A stretch of 50,781 nt of DNA, taken from positions 1 to 50,781 of the forward strand of contig ONNZ01000026.1 of the NCBI GenBank assembly GCA_900319345.1. The letters are read 5' to 3'. The stretch's first letter is position 1, and each line of letters starts with the position of its first letter. Below, piece after piece: positions 34,683 to 43,938 of the stretch. The DNA comes from an uncultured Eubacteriales bacterium (lineage in GTDB: Bacteria; Bacillota; Clostridia; Christensenellales; CAG-138). A model generated the notes under the pieces. The model saw nothing but the letters and a program-made list of their open reading frames with translations, was not told where the DNA came from and searched no databases. The position numbers and the translations under genes are program-made.

Positions 34683-34740
34683 ATTTGCGACTTTTTCTCT
34701 TTATACAAAGGAGAAAAAGTCGCCTAAAAAGAGAAACTCA
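34683..34740. repeat. Hairpin repeat, family 2, copy B
   Basis: GCGACTTTTTCTC... pairs with ...GAGAAAAAGTCGC (34687-34723), followed by CTAAAAAGAGAAACTCA. It has the same layout and tail as copy A at 29870-29925, with compensating changes at the base of the stem. It follows the prfB stop. Confidence 0.6.
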
Positions 34741-34747
34741 TCCCACG

Positions 34748-34777
34748 AAAAAGGACCTGCCATATGGCAGGTCCTTT
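34748..34777 (-). terminator. Terminator of the ribosomal superoperon
   Basis: AAAGGACCTGCC (34750-34761) pairs with GGCAGGTCCTTT (34766-34777), loop ATAT. On the minus strand T5 (34752-34748) follows. It may also stop prfB transcription. Confidence 0.85.
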
Positions 34778-34796
34778 AGTTGCGTTGTGCGGTCTT

Positions 34797-35359
34797 TTAG
34801 ACCAGCTCCAGCACCACCATGGGGGCGGCGTCGCCGCGGCGGACGCCCAGCTTGTACATGCGGGTGTAGCCACCCTTCTTGCCTTCCTGGATGCGACCGT
34901 CGTACTTGGGGGCCAGCTCACGGAAGAGCTTCTCCACCACAGCGTGGTTGGTGCCCTTGGTGCGCTCCCGGTACTCCTTCTTGGTCTCCTTCTCCTTCTT
35001 GGGCTCGGGGATGTCGTACAGATAGCTCATGATCTGACGGCGCGCATGGAGCTTGGAAGGACGATCCTGGGGCTTCTCCTCCTTGGAGACCTGACCCTTC
35101 TCGTTGTAGACCTCTTTCTCCACCATGTCCGTGTTCTTGTATTCCTTCACCGCCAAGGTGATTAGACCTCTTTCTCCACCATGTCCGTGTTCTTGTATTC
35201 CTTCACCGCCAAGGTGATGATCTTCTCGGCGATGCTGCGGACTTCCTTGGCTCTGGTCTCGGTGGTGACGATCTTGCCGTTCCAGATGAGAGCGGTGGTC
35301 AGGTTCCGGAGCATTGCAACACGCTGGTCAGTGGGCTTTCCCAGTTTCCTGTTTGCCAT
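34797..35359 (-). pseudogene. rplQ: Ribosomal protein L17, frameshifted by a tandem duplication
   Basis: The N-terminal part ([20 protein letters not shown]..., 65 residues) stops at TAA 35164-35162. The rest (...[19 protein letters not shown] to [15 protein letters not shown]) continues in another frame. The break is caused by a perfect 56-bp tandem duplication (35107-35218). Removing one copy restores a single 168-residue frame ending at 34797. L17 is a core protein of the 50S subunit, so either this is an assembly error or an intact copy exists elsewhere. It is the last gene after rpoA, as usual. Confidence 0.9.
35107..35218. repeat. Perfect 56-bp tandem duplication inside rplQ
   Basis: Bases 35107-35162 and 35163-35218 are identical, and the flanking bases (35106 vs 35162; 35219 vs 35163) differ, so the period is exactly 56. 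As 56 is not a multiple of three the reading frame is shifted. Confidence 0.97.
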
Positions 35360-35375
35360 TGCTGCTTCCTCCTAA

Positions 35376-36317
35376 TTATTCTTCGTTGCTGCGCAGGGTC
35401 AAGCCGAGCTGCGCCAGTTTTTGCTGCACTTCTTCGAGAGACTTCCGGCCCAGGTTCCGAACCTTCATCATCTCGTCTTCGTCCCGCTGCACCAGCTCCT
35501 CCACGGTGTTGATGCCGGCCCGCTTCAGGCAGTTGTATGAGCGGACGGACAGGTCCAGATCCTCGATGTTCATCTCCAGGATCTTTTCCTTCTTGCTCTC
35601 CTCCTTCTCCACCATGATCTCCACGCCCTGGATCCGATCGGTCAGGTTGATGAAGAGCATCAGGTGCTCGGTGAGGATCTTGGCCGCGTAGCTGGCCGCC
35701 TCGTCGGGCTTGATGCTGCCGTTGGTCCAGATCTCGAGGGTGAGCTTGTCATAGTCGGTGATCTGGCCCACACGGGTGTTGTCCACGGTGAAGTTCACCT
35801 TGGTGATGGGCGTATAGATGGAGTCCACGGCGATCTCGCCGATGGGCATATCGGGCCGCTTGTTGCGGTCGGCCACCACGTAGCCCCGGCCGTGATCCAG
35901 CATGATCTCCATGTGGAGCTTGCCGTTCTCGTCCAAAGTGGCCAGGTGGAGCTCGGGATTGATGATCTCAACATCCGAATCGGGCAGGATGTCACCGGCG
36001 GTGACTTCGCACTCGCCCGCCGCGTCGATGATGACCTTCTTGGGGCCCTGGCTGTGGAGCTTGCAAATGAGGCCCTTCAGGTTCAGGACGATCTCGGTCA
36101 CGTCCTCCTTCACGCCCTCGATGGTGGAAAACTCATGGAGCACACCGTCGATGCGGATGGAGGTGGCGGCCACGCCGGGGAGGCTGGAGAGCAGCACCCG
36201 ACGCATGGAGTTGCCCAGCGTCATGCCGAAGCCGCGCTCCAGGGGTTCCACCACGAACCTGCCGTAGTTCTCAGACATCTCAACGCATTCGAGTTTGGGC
36301 TTTTCAAAATCCAACAT
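35376..36317 (-). CDS. rpoA: RNA polymerase alpha subunit
   Basis: A 313-residue protein. The N-terminal dimerisation domain ([26 protein letters not shown]) is followed by a linker and the C-terminal domain ([26 protein letters not shown]) that contacts UP elements and activators. Length and motifs are normal and intact. It lies between rpsD and the damaged rplQ. Confidence 0.98.
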   Translation of the reverse strand: MLDFEKPKLECVEMSENYGRFVVEPLERGFGMTLGNSMRRVLLSSLPGVAATSIRIDGVLHEFSTIEGVKEDVTEIVLNLKGLICKLHSQGPKKVIIDAAGECEVTAGDILPDSDVEIINPELHLATLDENGKLHMEIMLDHGRGYVVADRNKRPDMPIGEIAVDSIYTPITKVNFTVDNTRVGQITDYDKLTLEIWTNGSIKPDEAASYAAKILTEHLMLFINLTDRIQGVEIMVEKEESKKEKILEMNIEDLDLSVRSYNCLKRAGINTVEELVQRDEDEMMKVRNLGRKSLEEVQQKLAQLGLTLRSNEE

Positions 36318-36358
36318 AGTATACCCTCCTTCGGTAATGTCGTTTTGGTGAATAGAGC

Positions 36359-36985
36359 TTACCTGGAGTAGAACTCGACGATGAGGTGCTCCTCGATGGT
36401 GAGATCGATATCCTCTCTCTTGGGCAGAGCCACGACTTTACCGGAAAGGTTCTCGGCGTCCAGCTCCAGCCACTCGGGCACGGTGCGCTTGGCGCCCTGC
36501 TCCCGCAGGGTGGCGAACAGGGGGATCTGGCGGCTCTTCTCCTTGACGGAGATCACGTCGCCCACCTTCAGCTCGTAGGAAGCGATGTCCACCTTCTTGC
36601 CGTTGACCAGGATGTGACCGTGGGTCACCATCTGGCGGGCCATGGGGCGGGACTCACCGAAGTTCAGGCGGTAGCACACGTTGTCGAGACGGCGCTCCAA
36701 CAGCTGGAGCATGTTCTCGCCGGTGACGCCCTTCATGTTGGAGGCGGTCAGATAGTACTGATGGAACTGACCCTCCATGATGCCGTAGGCCCGGCGGACC
36801 TTCTGCTTCTCACGAAGCTGAATGCCGTACTCGGACTGCTTGCGGCGGCCCTGGCCGTGCATGCCCGGGGGGGTGTGGCGCAGGGTCATGGCGCACTTCT
36901 CGCTGTAGCAGCGGTCGCCCTTCAGAAACAGCTTGGCGCCTTCGCGGCGGCACTGTCTGCAAACGGAATCCGTATATCTTGCCAT
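36359..36985 (-). CDS. rpsD: 30S ribosomal protein S4 (zinc-binding C+ form)
   Basis: A 208-residue primary 16S rRNA-binding protein. Four N-terminal cysteines (C9, C12, C26, C31 in the [12 protein letters not shown] region) make the zinc-binding C+ type. The S4 RNA-binding domain follows around residues 95-155 ([21 protein letters not shown]). In other bacteria S4 represses the alpha operon. Confidence 0.97.
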   Translation of the reverse strand: MARYTDSVCRQCRREGAKLFLKGDRCYSEKCAMTLRHTPPGMHGQGRRKQSEYGIQLREKQKVRRAYGIMEGQFHQYYLTASNMKGVTGENMLQLLERRLDNVCYRLNFGESRPMARQMVTHGHILVNGKKVDIASYELKVGDVISVKEKSRQIPLFATLREQGAKRTVPEWLELDAENLSGKVVALPKREDIDLTIEEHLIVEFYSR

Positions 36986-37000
36986 AGTTTGTTTGCCTCC

Positions 37001-37405
37001 TTACACTCTTCTGCGCTTGGGCGGGCGGCAGCCGTTGTGGGGGATGGGGGTCACGTCCTTGATCATGTTGACCTCCAAGCCGGCCGTCTGCAGGGCGCGG
37101 ATGGCGGACTCACGGCCGGAGCCGGGGCCCTTCACGTACACTTCCACGGTCTTGAGGCCATGCTCCATGGCGGCCCGGGCGGCGGCTTCAGAAGCCATCT
37201 GGGCGGCGAAGGGCGTGGACTTGCGGGAACCGCGGTAGTTCAGGGAACCAGCGCTGGACCAGGCGATCGCATTGCCCTGCATATCGGTGATGGTCACCAG
37301 CGTGTTGTTGAAGGAGGAACGGATGTGGGCCTGACCGCGGTCGATGTTCTTCTTTTCACGACGCTTGCGGCTGACAGTCTTCTTGACTTTCGTTACTTTA
37401 GCCAT
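37001..37405 (-). CDS. rpsK: 30S ribosomal protein S11
   Basis: A 134-residue platform protein of the 30S subunit. [19 protein letters not shown] and the C-terminal [12 protein letters not shown] are typical and complete. It sits 15 bp after rpsM. Confidence 0.97.
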   Translation of the reverse strand: MAKVTKVKKTVSRKRREKKNIDRGQAHIRSSFNNTLVTITDMQGNAIAWSSAGSLNYRGSRKSTPFAAQMASEAAARAAMEHGLKTVEVYVKGPGSGRESAIRALQTAGLEVNMIKDVTPIPHNGCRPPKRRRV

Positions 37406-37420
37406 TCTCTTCTCCCCTCC

Positions 37421-37789
37421 TTATTTCTTCTTACCGCCCTGGGTGCGTTTCGGGCCCTTGCGGGTGCGGGCGTTCTGCTTGGTGCTCTGACCGCGGACGG
37501 GCAGGCCCTTGCGATGACGGACGCCCCGGTAGCAGCCGATCTCCACCAGGCGCTTGATGTTCATGGAGGTTTCACGGCGAAGATCGCCTTCCACCTTCAC
37601 ATTGTGGTCGATGTACTCTCTCAGTTTGTTGACATCGTTCTCCGAAAGATCACGTACCCGGATGTCGGGATCTACGCCCGTGGCAGCCAGGATCTCGTTG
37701 GACATCGCACGACCGATACCGAAAATATAGGTCAAGCCGATCTCGATCCGCTTGTCTCTCGGAAGGTCTACGCCAGCAATACGTGCCAT
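37421..37789 (-). CDS. rpsM: 30S ribosomal protein S13
   Basis: A 122-residue protein of the 30S head contacting the P-site tRNA and the 50S subunit. [21 protein letters not shown] and the basic tail [20 protein letters not shown] are intact. A 118-bp gap with a GC-rich hairpin separates it from rpmJ, the largest gap inside the spc-alpha part of the cluster. Confidence 0.97.
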   Translation of the reverse strand: MARIAGVDLPRDKRIEIGLTYIFGIGRAMSNEILAATGVDPDIRVRDLSENDVNKLREYIDHNVKVEGDLRRETSMNIKRLVEIGCYRGVRHRKGLPVRGQSTKQNARTRKGPKRTQGGKKK

Positions 37790-37907
37790 ATGGTTTCTTA
37801 CCTCCGTAAAAATTTCAAAATGGGTATGTATCTATATCCGCTCGCAGGAAGCGCCTTTCCTTCAGGTCGGGCGCCAGCCGCCCCGCGAGTATTTTCTAAA
37901 GTCGTGC

Positions 37908-38021
37908 TTAGCCCTGACGCTGCTTGTGCTTGGGGTTCTCGCAGATGACCATGACGCGACCCTTGCGCTTGATGATCTTGCACTTCTCGCAAATCGGTTT
38001 CACAGACGGTCTGACTTTCAT
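37908..38021 (-). CDS. rpmJ: 50S ribosomal protein L36
   Basis: A 37-residue protein beginning [20 protein letters not shown] and ending [11 protein letters not shown]. The zinc ligands (CxxC, then C and H) are present, so this is the zinc-binding form. The gene is too short for many gene finders. Confidence 0.95.
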   Translation of the reverse strand: MKVRPSVKPICEKCKIIKRKGRVMVICENPKHKQRQG

Positions 38022-38054
38022 TGTTTTATCTCCTTAAACTTTAGTTCTGATGGT

Positions 38055-38276
38055 TCAGTTCTTGGCGCGCCAGGTGATGCGCCCCCGGCTCAAATCATAC
38101 ATGGACATCTCCACGGTCACCTTGTCTCCCGGCAGGATCCGGATGTAGTTCATACGAAGCTTTCCGGAGATGGTGGCCAAGATCTTCCGTCCATTCTGAA
38201 GGGTCACTTCAAACATGGCATTGGGGTATGCTTCCGTTACGACGCCTTCCAGCTCAAAAACATCTGCTTTGGACAA
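38055..38276 (-). CDS. infA: Translation initiation factor IF-1, TTG start
   Basis: A 73-residue OB-fold protein that blocks the 30S A site during initiation. The sequence (M)[15 protein letters not shown] to [10 protein letters not shown] matches IF-1 over its full length. The start codon is TTG at 38276, with AAAGGAGGT six bases upstream; no in-frame ATG is available at the right place. Confidence 0.95.
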   Translation of the reverse strand: MSKADVFELEGVVTEAYPNAMFEVTLQNGRKILATISGKLRMNYIRILPGDKVTVEMSMYDLSRGRITWRAKN

Positions 38277-38300
38277 GCTGTACCTCCTTTTCTTGATCCC

Positions 38301-38570
38301 TTAGGTTTCATCGGCTGCCGTGAGGGCGGCGATGCGCTTGCGGATATCCGCGTCGCAGAGGCCCTCAGCAAGTTCCATCCGGCAAGTGCCCTTCTTGGGG
38401 TAGGGCTTCACGTGCATCCGCTTCTTCTTCTTGGGCTTATCGAGCCGCCGAAGGTCTCCGTCCGCCAGATACACGAACCCTTCCTCGGCGCGAAGCACCA
38501 CGAAGGGGCGTCCCTTGTCCCGGCCTGCCCGGGAGACGACCAGATCGCCAACGCTCACTTCGACGCTCAT
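38301..38570 (-). CDS. KOW-domain RNA-binding protein (L14e/L6e/L27e-like)
   Basis: An 89-residue protein: an N-terminal KOW/SH3-like fold (VSVGDLVVSRAGRDKGRPFVVL) followed by a basic patch (LDKPKKKKRMHVKPYPKKG). This protein, related to archaeal/eukaryotic L14e-type proteins, occurs between map and infA in many Clostridia. It probably binds rRNA or the ribosome; its exact role is not established. The start overlaps the map stop by 4 bp. Confidence 0.85.
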   Translation of the reverse strand: MSVEVSVGDLVVSRAGRDKGRPFVVLRAEEGFVYLADGDLRRLDKPKKKKRMHVKPYPKKGTCRMELAEGLCDADIRKRIAALTAADET

Positions 38571-39325
38571 AGATCCCCCTCGTAGTAGGTGGTCATCACC
38601 GGGTCGCCCTCGGTAATGAGGATCGTGTTCTCAAAGTGGGCCGAAGGCAGTCCGTCCGCCGTCTCCACCGTCCATCCGTCGGCGAGGACCTTCACCTGAT
38701 AGGTGCCCAGGTTGATCATGGGCTCCACGGCGATGGCCATGCCGGCGTGGAGGCGCTGCCGCGCCCGGGGGGTGTAGTAGTTGGGGACCTCGGGGTCCTC
38801 GTGCATCTCCCGGCCGATGCCGTGGCCCACATAGTCGCGAACCACGCCGTAGCCGTATTGTTCGGCGTGCTGCTGCACGGCCTTGGAGATGTCGGAGATC
38901 CGATAGCCCACCCGGCAGAACTTGAGTCCTTCGAAGAAGCACTCCCGCGTCACCTTCACCAGCTGCTGGAGCTCCGGCTTCACCTCCCCGCAGAGGAATG
39001 TCCGGGCGGCGTCCCCGTGGAACCCGTCCAGGATGGCGCCGAAGTCGCAGCTGACGATGTCGCCGTCTCGCAGGACCCGCTTCCCGGGGATGCCGTGGAT
39101 CACCTGGTTGTTCACCGAGATGCACACGCTGGCGGGATAGCCCGCGTACCCCAGGAAGGAGGGCGTTGCGCCGCAGCTCATGACGTACTCGTGGGCCAGC
39201 TTGTTGAGGTGGGCGGTGGTGACGCCGGGGCGGATGTTCTCGCCCAACAGCTTCAGGGTCTCCCCCACCACCTTGCCGGCCGCCTGCATCTTCACGAGCT
39301 CGCTGGCGGACTTGATGGTGATCAT
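38567..39325 (-). CDS. map: Methionine aminopeptidase, type I
   Basis: Removes the N-terminal Met from nascent proteins. The protein is 252 residues, beginning MITIKSASELVKMQAAGKVV. Metal ligands are visible: D in VSCDFGAILDGFHGDAART (two Asp), H in GHGIGREMHEDPEVPN, and Glu in VEPMINLG and HFENTILIT. The ATG at 39325 overlaps the adk stop by 4 bp; an open frame upstream is read-through of adk in another frame. Confidence 0.97.
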   Translation of the reverse strand: MITIKSASELVKMQAAGKVVGETLKLLGENIRPGVTTAHLNKLAHEYVMSCGATPSFLGYAGYPASVCISVNNQVIHGIPGKRVLRDGDIVSCDFGAILDGFHGDAARTFLCGEVKPELQQLVKVTRECFFEGLKFCRVGYRISDISKAVQQHAEQYGYGVVRDYVGHGIGREMHEDPEVPNYYTPRARQRLHAGMAIAVEPMINLGTYQVKVLADGWTVETADGLPSAHFENTILITEGDPVMTTYYEGDL

Positions 39326-39939
39326 GCGTCCAGCTCCCTGGCGATCTCGTCGGCCACAGCGTCCACAGGAGCGTCGCCGTTGACCGTCAGGAGCTTGCCC
39401 TTCTGGGCGTAGTAGTCGATGAGAGGAGCGGTCTTCTTGTGGTACTCCGTGAGCCGCACCGCCACCGTCTCCGCCCGATCGTCGTCCCGCTGATAGAGGA
39501 CACCGCCGCAGGAGCACTTGTCGCTCCCGTAGGTGGACACGTGGTAGGTGGCGCCGCACAGGGGGCACATGCGCCGCCCGCTGATGCGGGCGATGAGCCG
39601 CTCGTCCGGGACCTCGATGTCGACGACCCGATCGATGTCGGTGATCTTCTCCAGAGCCTCCGCCTGGGCGATGGTCCGGGGAAATCCGTCGAAGAGGAAG
39701 CCTTTCTCACAGTCGGGCGCTGCGATGCGGTTCTTCACCATGCCGATGATGACCTCATCGGGGACCAGCTGTCCCTTGTCCATATAGGACTTGGCCTCAC
39801 GGCCCAGGGGAGTGCCCTCGCGGACCTCGGCCCGCAGCATGTCTCCGGTGGAGATATGCGCGATGCCGTACCGTGCGGCGATCCCCTTGGCCTGGGTGCC
39901 TTTGCCCGCGCCCGGCGGGCCTAACAGAATCATCTTCAT
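39322..39939 (-). CDS. adk: Adenylate kinase with zinc-binding LID
   Basis: Catalyses ATP + AMP to 2 ADP. The protein is 205 residues. The P-loop is GPPGAGKGTQ, the AMP-binding site is in STGDMLRAEV and GFPRT, and the LID has CPLC plus a CSC pair, fitting a Gram-positive zinc LID. It lies between secY and map as usual. Confidence 0.97.
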   Translation of the reverse strand: MKMILLGPPGAGKGTQAKGIAARYGIAHISTGDMLRAEVREGTPLGREAKSYMDKGQLVPDEVIIGMVKNRIAAPDCEKGFLFDGFPRTIAQAEALEKITDIDRVVDIEVPDERLIARISGRRMCPLCGATYHVSTYGSDKCSCGGVLYQRDDDRAETVAVRLTEYHKKTAPLIDYYAQKGKLLTVNGDAPVDAVADEIARELDA

Positions 39940-39943
39940 AGGC

Positions 39944-41209
39944 TTAGTTGAGGAAGCCCTTGTAATGCCGCATGAGCATCTGAGCTTCCAGCTGCTCGGT
40001 GGTCTCCAGAGCCACGCTCACCATGATCAGCACGCTGGTCGCGCCGAACATGCTGGTGATGTGCAGGGAGTTCAGCACGATGGTGGGGATGATGGCGATG
40101 ATGGCCAGGAACAGAGAGCCGAACAGGGTCAGGCGGTTGCTGATCTTGCCCAGGTATTCGCCCGTGGGACGGCCCGCCCGGATGCCGGGGATGAAGCCGC
40201 CGTTCTGCTGGAGGTTCTTGCTCATCTCCACCGGATTGAAGGTGATGGAGGTGTAGAAGTAACCGAAGGCGATGATCAGCAGGAAGTAGACCAGATAGTA
40301 GGGCACCGGCACCGCAGCGCTGGAGCTCATGTACTTCTCCCACCAGGTGTAGATCCCGGAGCCAGGGAAGAACTGGAGGATCATGGTGGGCACCTGCATG
40401 AGGGTCATGGCGAAGATCAGCGGCAGGACGCCGTTGGCGTTGGCCTTCATGGGCAGATAGGTGTTCTGACCGCCATAGAGCTTGCGGCCCACGACCCGCT
40501 TGGCGTACATGATGGGGATCTTCCGCTCCGCCTTCTCGATGAGCACCACGAAGGTGATCAGGGCGACGATGACGATGAGCGCTACGAAGAACTGCCATAC
40601 CTGAACGCCGGTGAACAGCATCCTGAACCGTTCGATGATCCAATCGGGGACCCGGCTCACGATGGAGGCGAAGATCAGCATGGAGATACCGTTGCCGATG
40701 CCCTTCTCCGTGATCCGCTCACCCAGCCACATGAGGAACGCCGTGCCCGCTGCGGAGCAGACGCAGATGGTCACGTAGGACCACCAGATGGGCTGACCGG
40801 TGACGATGGAGCTGCCGTAGGTCACGATGATGCCGAAGCTCTGGACGAGAGCCAAACCGACACCCACATACCGGGTGATCTGCTCGATCTTCTGGCGACC
40901 GTCCTCCTCCTTGCTCATCTTCTCGAGAGCGGGGATGGCGATGGCCAAAAGCTGCATCACGATGGAACCGGTGATGTAGGGCGAGATACCCATGGCAAAG
41001 ATGGTGAACTGGGACAGGGCGGAACCGGAGAGCAGGCTCATGAAATCGAAGAGAGCCAGACCCTCGATCTGCTTGGCCCAGGCCGCGGCGTCGATGCCCG
41101 GGATGGGGATAGCGCAGCCAAGACGGTAGACCACGATGAGGAGGAGGGTGTACAGGATCTTCTTCCTCAGGTCCTTGATCTTGAATGCGTTGATGAACGT
41201 GGTAAACAT
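39944..41209 (-). CDS. secY: Preprotein translocase subunit SecY
   Basis: A 421-residue channel protein with ten predicted membrane helices. GLALFDFMSLLSGSALSQF and ISPYITGSIVMQLL form the plug and TM2 region, and the cytoplasmic loops that contact SecA are present (AKRVVGRKLYGGQNTYLP). The ATG overlaps the rplO stop (TGATG). Together with secA at 30.8 kb it supplies the Sec core; secE and secG are not in the window. Confidence 0.97.
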   Translation of the reverse strand: MFTTFINAFKIKDLRKKILYTLLLIVVYRLGCAIPIPGIDAAAWAKQIEGLALFDFMSLLSGSALSQFTIFAMGISPYITGSIVMQLLAIAIPALEKMSKEEDGRQKIEQITRYVGVGLALVQSFGIIVTYGSSIVTGQPIWWSYVTICVCSAAGTAFLMWLGERITEKGIGNGISMLIFASIVSRVPDWIIERFRMLFTGVQVWQFFVALIVIVALITFVVLIEKAERKIPIMYAKRVVGRKLYGGQNTYLPMKANANGVLPLIFAMTLMQVPTMILQFFPGSGIYTWWEKYMSSSAAVPVPYYLVYFLLIIAFGYFYTSITFNPVEMSKNLQQNGGFIPGIRAGRPTGEYLGKISNRLTLFGSLFLAIIAIIPTIVLNSLHITSMFGATSVLIMVSVALETTEQLEAQMLMRHYKGFLN

Positions 41210-41649
41210 CAGAGCACCTCAACGTTTCCGCCGGCAGCCTTGATCGCTTCCTCGGCGGTCTTGGTGAACTTGGCCGCCTTGACGGTGAGCTTGCGATTGA
41301 GCTCGCCGCGACCCAGGACCTTCAGGCCGTCCTTCTCGATCTTGCTGAGGATGCCCATCTTCTTGAGCAGCTCAGCCGTCACTTCCGTGCCGTCTTCCAG
41401 ACAGTTCAGGTCGGAAATATTGATTACGGTGTACTCCTTGGCGTAGATGTTGGTGAAGCCGCGCTTGGGGAGACGGCGGGCCAGAGGCATCTGACCGCCT
41501 TCAAATCCGTTCTTCTTGGCGCCGCTGCGGGCCTTCTGGCCCTTGTGGCCCTTGGCAGAGGTCTTGCCAAGGCCGCTGCCGGTGCCGCGACCGACCCGCT
41601 TGGGGGCTTTGGTCGCGCCGACGGCCGGCTGTAATTCGTTCAACTTCAT
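41209..41649 (-). CDS. rplO: 50S ribosomal protein L15
   Basis: A 146-residue protein with the glycine-rich basic N-terminus ([20 protein letters not shown]) that threads into 23S rRNA and an intact globular C-terminus ending AAGGNVEVL. Confidence 0.97.
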   Translation of the reverse strand: MKLNELQPAVGATKAPKRVGRGTGSGLGKTSAKGHKGQKARSGAKKNGFEGGQMPLARRLPKRGFTNIYAKEYTVINISDLNCLEDGTEVTAELLKKMGILSKIEKDGLKVLGRGELNRKLTVKAAKFTKTAEEAIKAAGGNVEVL

Positions 41650-41662
41650 GGTTTGACCCTCC

Positions 41663-41836
41663 TTATGCTTCTTCCACCTTGACCAGGTGCTTCACTTTGA
41701 AGATCTGGCCGCGGATGCAGGCGTTGTCGGGCTTTTCCACGGTCTGATAGACCTTGTGGAGGCCCAGGGCCTTCACGGTGTCCTGCTGATCCTTCAGAGA
41801 GGAGATGGGGCTCTTGATGAGCGTGATCTTCAACAT
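41663..41836 (-). CDS. rpmD: 50S ribosomal protein L30
   Basis: A 57-residue protein, [18 protein letters not shown]... to ...[13 protein letters not shown]. The length is typical of bacterial L30. It lies between rpsE and rplO in the usual order; 13 bp separate it from each neighbour. Confidence 0.95.
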   Translation of the reverse strand: MLKITLIKSPISSLKDQQDTVKALGLHKVYQTVEKPDNACIRGQIFKVKHLVKVEEA

Positions 41837-41849
41837 GGCTGTTTCCTCC

Positions 41850-42365
41850 TTAGTCCAGCAGCTCTTCCACCGTCTTGCCGCGGAGAGCCGCGATCTGCTC
41901 GGCGGTGCGAAGCTGGGAAAGGCCGTTCAGGGTGGCCTTCACGCAGTTGCTGGGGTTGTTGGAACCGTAGGACTTGGTACGGATATCCTTGATGCCGACC
42001 ATCTCCAGGACCGCACGGACGGGACCGCCCGCGATAACGCCGGTACCTTCTTCAGCGGGGAGCATGCGGACATGGCCCTTGCCGAACTTGCCTTCCACCT
42101 GATGGGGGATGCTGGTACCCACGATGGGGACCTCGATCATGTGGCGCTTGGCATCCTCGACGCCCTTGCGGACGGCTTCGGGGATCTCCACGGCCTTGCC
42201 CAGGCCCACGCCCACCTTACCGTTCTCGTTGCCGACCACCATGAGGGCTGTGAACCGATAGTTCTTGCCGCCCTTGACGACCTTGGCGACCCGGTTGATG
42301 AACACGAGGCGCTCTTTGAATTCGGGAACTTCCTTCTCGAAATCTCTTCTTCTATCGTTACGCAT
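41850..42365 (-). CDS. rpsE: 30S ribosomal protein S5
   Basis: A 171-residue protein with the N-terminal double-stranded-RNA-binding fold ([22 protein letters not shown]) and the C-terminal domain ([16 protein letters not shown]). Full length and intact. It takes part in decoding accuracy. Confidence 0.97.
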   Translation of the reverse strand: MRNDRRRDFEKEVPEFKERLVFINRVAKVVKGGKNYRFTALMVVGNENGKVGVGLGKAVEIPEAVRKGVEDAKRHMIEVPIVGTSIPHQVEGKFGKGHVRMLPAEEGTGVIAGGPVRAVLEMVGIKDIRTKSYGSNNPSNCVKATLNGLSQLRTAEQIAALRGKTVEELLD

Positions 42366-42377
42366 GTTGTTTCCTCC

Positions 42378-42746
42378 TTAAAAGTCCAGTCCGGCGTCTC
42401 TGGCGCCCTGAGCCAGGGCAGCCACCCGACCGGTGTAGAGGTAACCGCCGCGATCGAACACGACCTTCTTCACGCCCTTCTCGAGAGCGCGCTCACCGAT
42501 GAGCTTGCCCACCAGCTTGGCCGCTTCGGTCTTGTTCTTGCCGGCGAGCTGCTCCTTGAGCTGTCCGTCCAAAGTGGAAGCAGCAGCCAAGGTGTTACCG
42601 GTGGTGTCGTCGATGACCTGTGCATAGATGTGCACGGTGCTGCGGTACACATTCAGGCGGGGACGCTCAGGCGTGCCGTTGATGTGAAGACGCATACGAT
42701 GGTGACGAGCTTTACGCACCGCATTCTTATCGATCTTAGAATACAT
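42378..42746 (-). CDS. rplR: 50S ribosomal protein L18
   Basis: A 122-residue 5S rRNA-binding protein: [23 protein letters not shown] at the start and the conserved [22 protein letters not shown] near the end. Its partner in the 5S complex, L5, is altered in this window. Confidence 0.97.
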   Translation of the reverse strand: MYSKIDKNAVRKARHHRMRLHINGTPERPRLNVYRSTVHIYAQVIDDTTGNTLAAASTLDGQLKEQLAGKNKTEAAKLVGKLIGERALEKGVKKVVFDRGGYLYTGRVAALAQGARDAGLDF

Positions 42747-42767
42747 CTTTCAGCTCTCCTTCCTCTC

Positions 42768-43310
42768 TTATTTCTTACCGGCTTTGCCTTCCTTGCGCAG
42801 GACCGTCTCGCCTTCATAGCGGATGCCCTTGCCCTTGTAAGGCTCCGGAGGCCGGACCTCGCGGATGTTGGCAGCGATCTGACCCACGACCTGCTTGTCG
42901 ATGCCCTTCACAGAGATCTTGTTGGGGGTGGGTACTTCGAAGGTGATGCCTTCGATGGGCTGGAACTCAACGGGATGGGAGTAGCCCATGTTGAGGACCA
43001 GGTTCTTGCCCTGAAGCTGGGCACGATAGCCGGTGCCCACGATCTCCAGCTTCTTCTCGAAGCCGGTGGTCACGCCCACCACCATGTTGTGGATGAGGCT
43101 CCGGGTCAAACCATGCAGGGCCCGATGGGCCTTGTCGTCGCTGGGACGCTTGACGGTGAGGACACCGTTGTCCTGCTCGATCTGCATATCAGGGTGCATC
43201 TGCTGTGACAACGTGCCCTTGGGGCCCTTGACGGTCACAACATTGCTGTCGTCGACCGTGATTGTCACTCCGGCGTCGATCTTCACCGGAAGTTTTCCGA
43301 TACGTGACAT
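42768..43310 (-). CDS. rplF: 50S ribosomal protein L6
   Basis: A 180-residue protein with two similar domains. The C-terminal signature [14 protein letters not shown] is present. Starts [15 protein letters not shown]. Normal length. Confidence 0.97.
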   Translation of the reverse strand: MSRIGKLPVKIDAGVTITVDDSNVVTVKGPKGTLSQQMHPDMQIEQDNGVLTVKRPSDDKAHRALHGLTRSLIHNMVVGVTTGFEKKLEIVGTGYRAQLQGKNLVLNMGYSHPVEFQPIEGITFEVPTPNKISVKGIDKQVVGQIAANIREVRPPEPYKGKGIRYEGETVLRKEGKAGKK

Positions 43311-43330
43311 TTCTTTTCCTCCTGATTATT

Positions 43331-43723
43331 TTACCAAACGAAGGCCAGCACTTCGCCGCCAACGCCGAGCTTACGGGCTTCCCGATCGGTCATGACGCCG
43401 CGGGAGGTGGACAGGATCGCGATGCCCAGGCCGCCCAGGACCTTGGGGATCTCGTCCTTGCGGGCGTACACACGGAGGCCGGGGCGGGAGATCCGCTTGA
43501 TGCCCACGATGACGCGCTGCTTGTTGGGACCGTACTTGAGCTGGATGCGGATGGTCTTGGCGAGGCCGTCCTCGATGATCTCATAGGACTTGATGTAGCC
43601 TTCTTCCACCAGGATCTCGGCGATGGCCTTCTTGATGGTGGAGCAGGGCACGTCCACGGACTCATGCTTGGCAACGAGAGCGTTGCGGATGCGAGTCAGC
43701 ATATCTGCGATAGTATCAGTCAT
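43331..43723 (-). CDS. rpsH: 30S ribosomal protein S8
   Basis: A 130-residue primary 16S rRNA-binding protein: [15 protein letters not shown] at the N-terminus, and [19 protein letters not shown], the typical rRNA-binding loop, near the C-terminus. In E. coli S8 is the translational repressor of the spc operon. Confidence 0.97.
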   Translation of the reverse strand: MTDTIADMLTRIRNALVAKHESVDVPCSTIKKAIAEILVEEGYIKSYEIIEDGLAKTIRIQLKYGPNKQRVIVGIKRISRPGLRVYARKDEIPKVLGGLGIAILSTSRGVMTDREARKLGVGGEVLAFVW

Positions 43724-43737
43724 CTTGGTTTCCTCCT

Positions 43738-43923
43738 TTACCAGCTGGCCTTACGGACGCCGGGGATGTTGCCCGCGTAGGCTTCGTTCCGGAAGCAGAT
43801 ACGGCAGATGCCATACTTGCGGAGCACGGAATGGGGCCGGCCGCAGATGCGGCAGCGGGTGTAAGCGCGGGTGCTGTATTTGGGAGCAGCCTGCTGCTTC
43901 AGTTTCTTGCTCAATTTAGCCAT
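43738..43923 (-). CDS. rpsN: 30S ribosomal protein S14, zinc type
   Basis: A 61-residue short form with two CxxC pairs (CRIC in RCRICGRPH and CRIC in GICRICFRN) that bind zinc, the type usual in Gram-positive bacteria (also called rpsZ or S14 type Z). It lies between rplE and rpsH. Confidence 0.97.
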   Translation of the reverse strand: MAKLSKKLKQQAAPKYSTRAYTRCRICGRPHSVLRKYGICRICFRNEAYAGNIPGVRKASW

Positions 43924-43938
43924 GATCGCTCCTCCTTA

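Noticed and set aside
35107-35218. Programmed ribosomal frameshifting to bypass the rplQ break
   Set aside because: The break is a literal sequence duplication that would add 56 nt of repeated coding; no slippery site is needed to explain it and simple removal restores L17.
38567-39568. N-terminally extended methionine aminopeptidase
   Set aside because: The extra upstream residues are the adk sequence read in another frame; the family start is the ATG at 39325.
39791-41446. Plus-strand open frame of 551 codons opposite adk, secY and rplO
   Set aside because: Asp/His/Glu-rich shadow of conserved ribosomal-operon genes, no recognisable domain and no ribosome-binding site.
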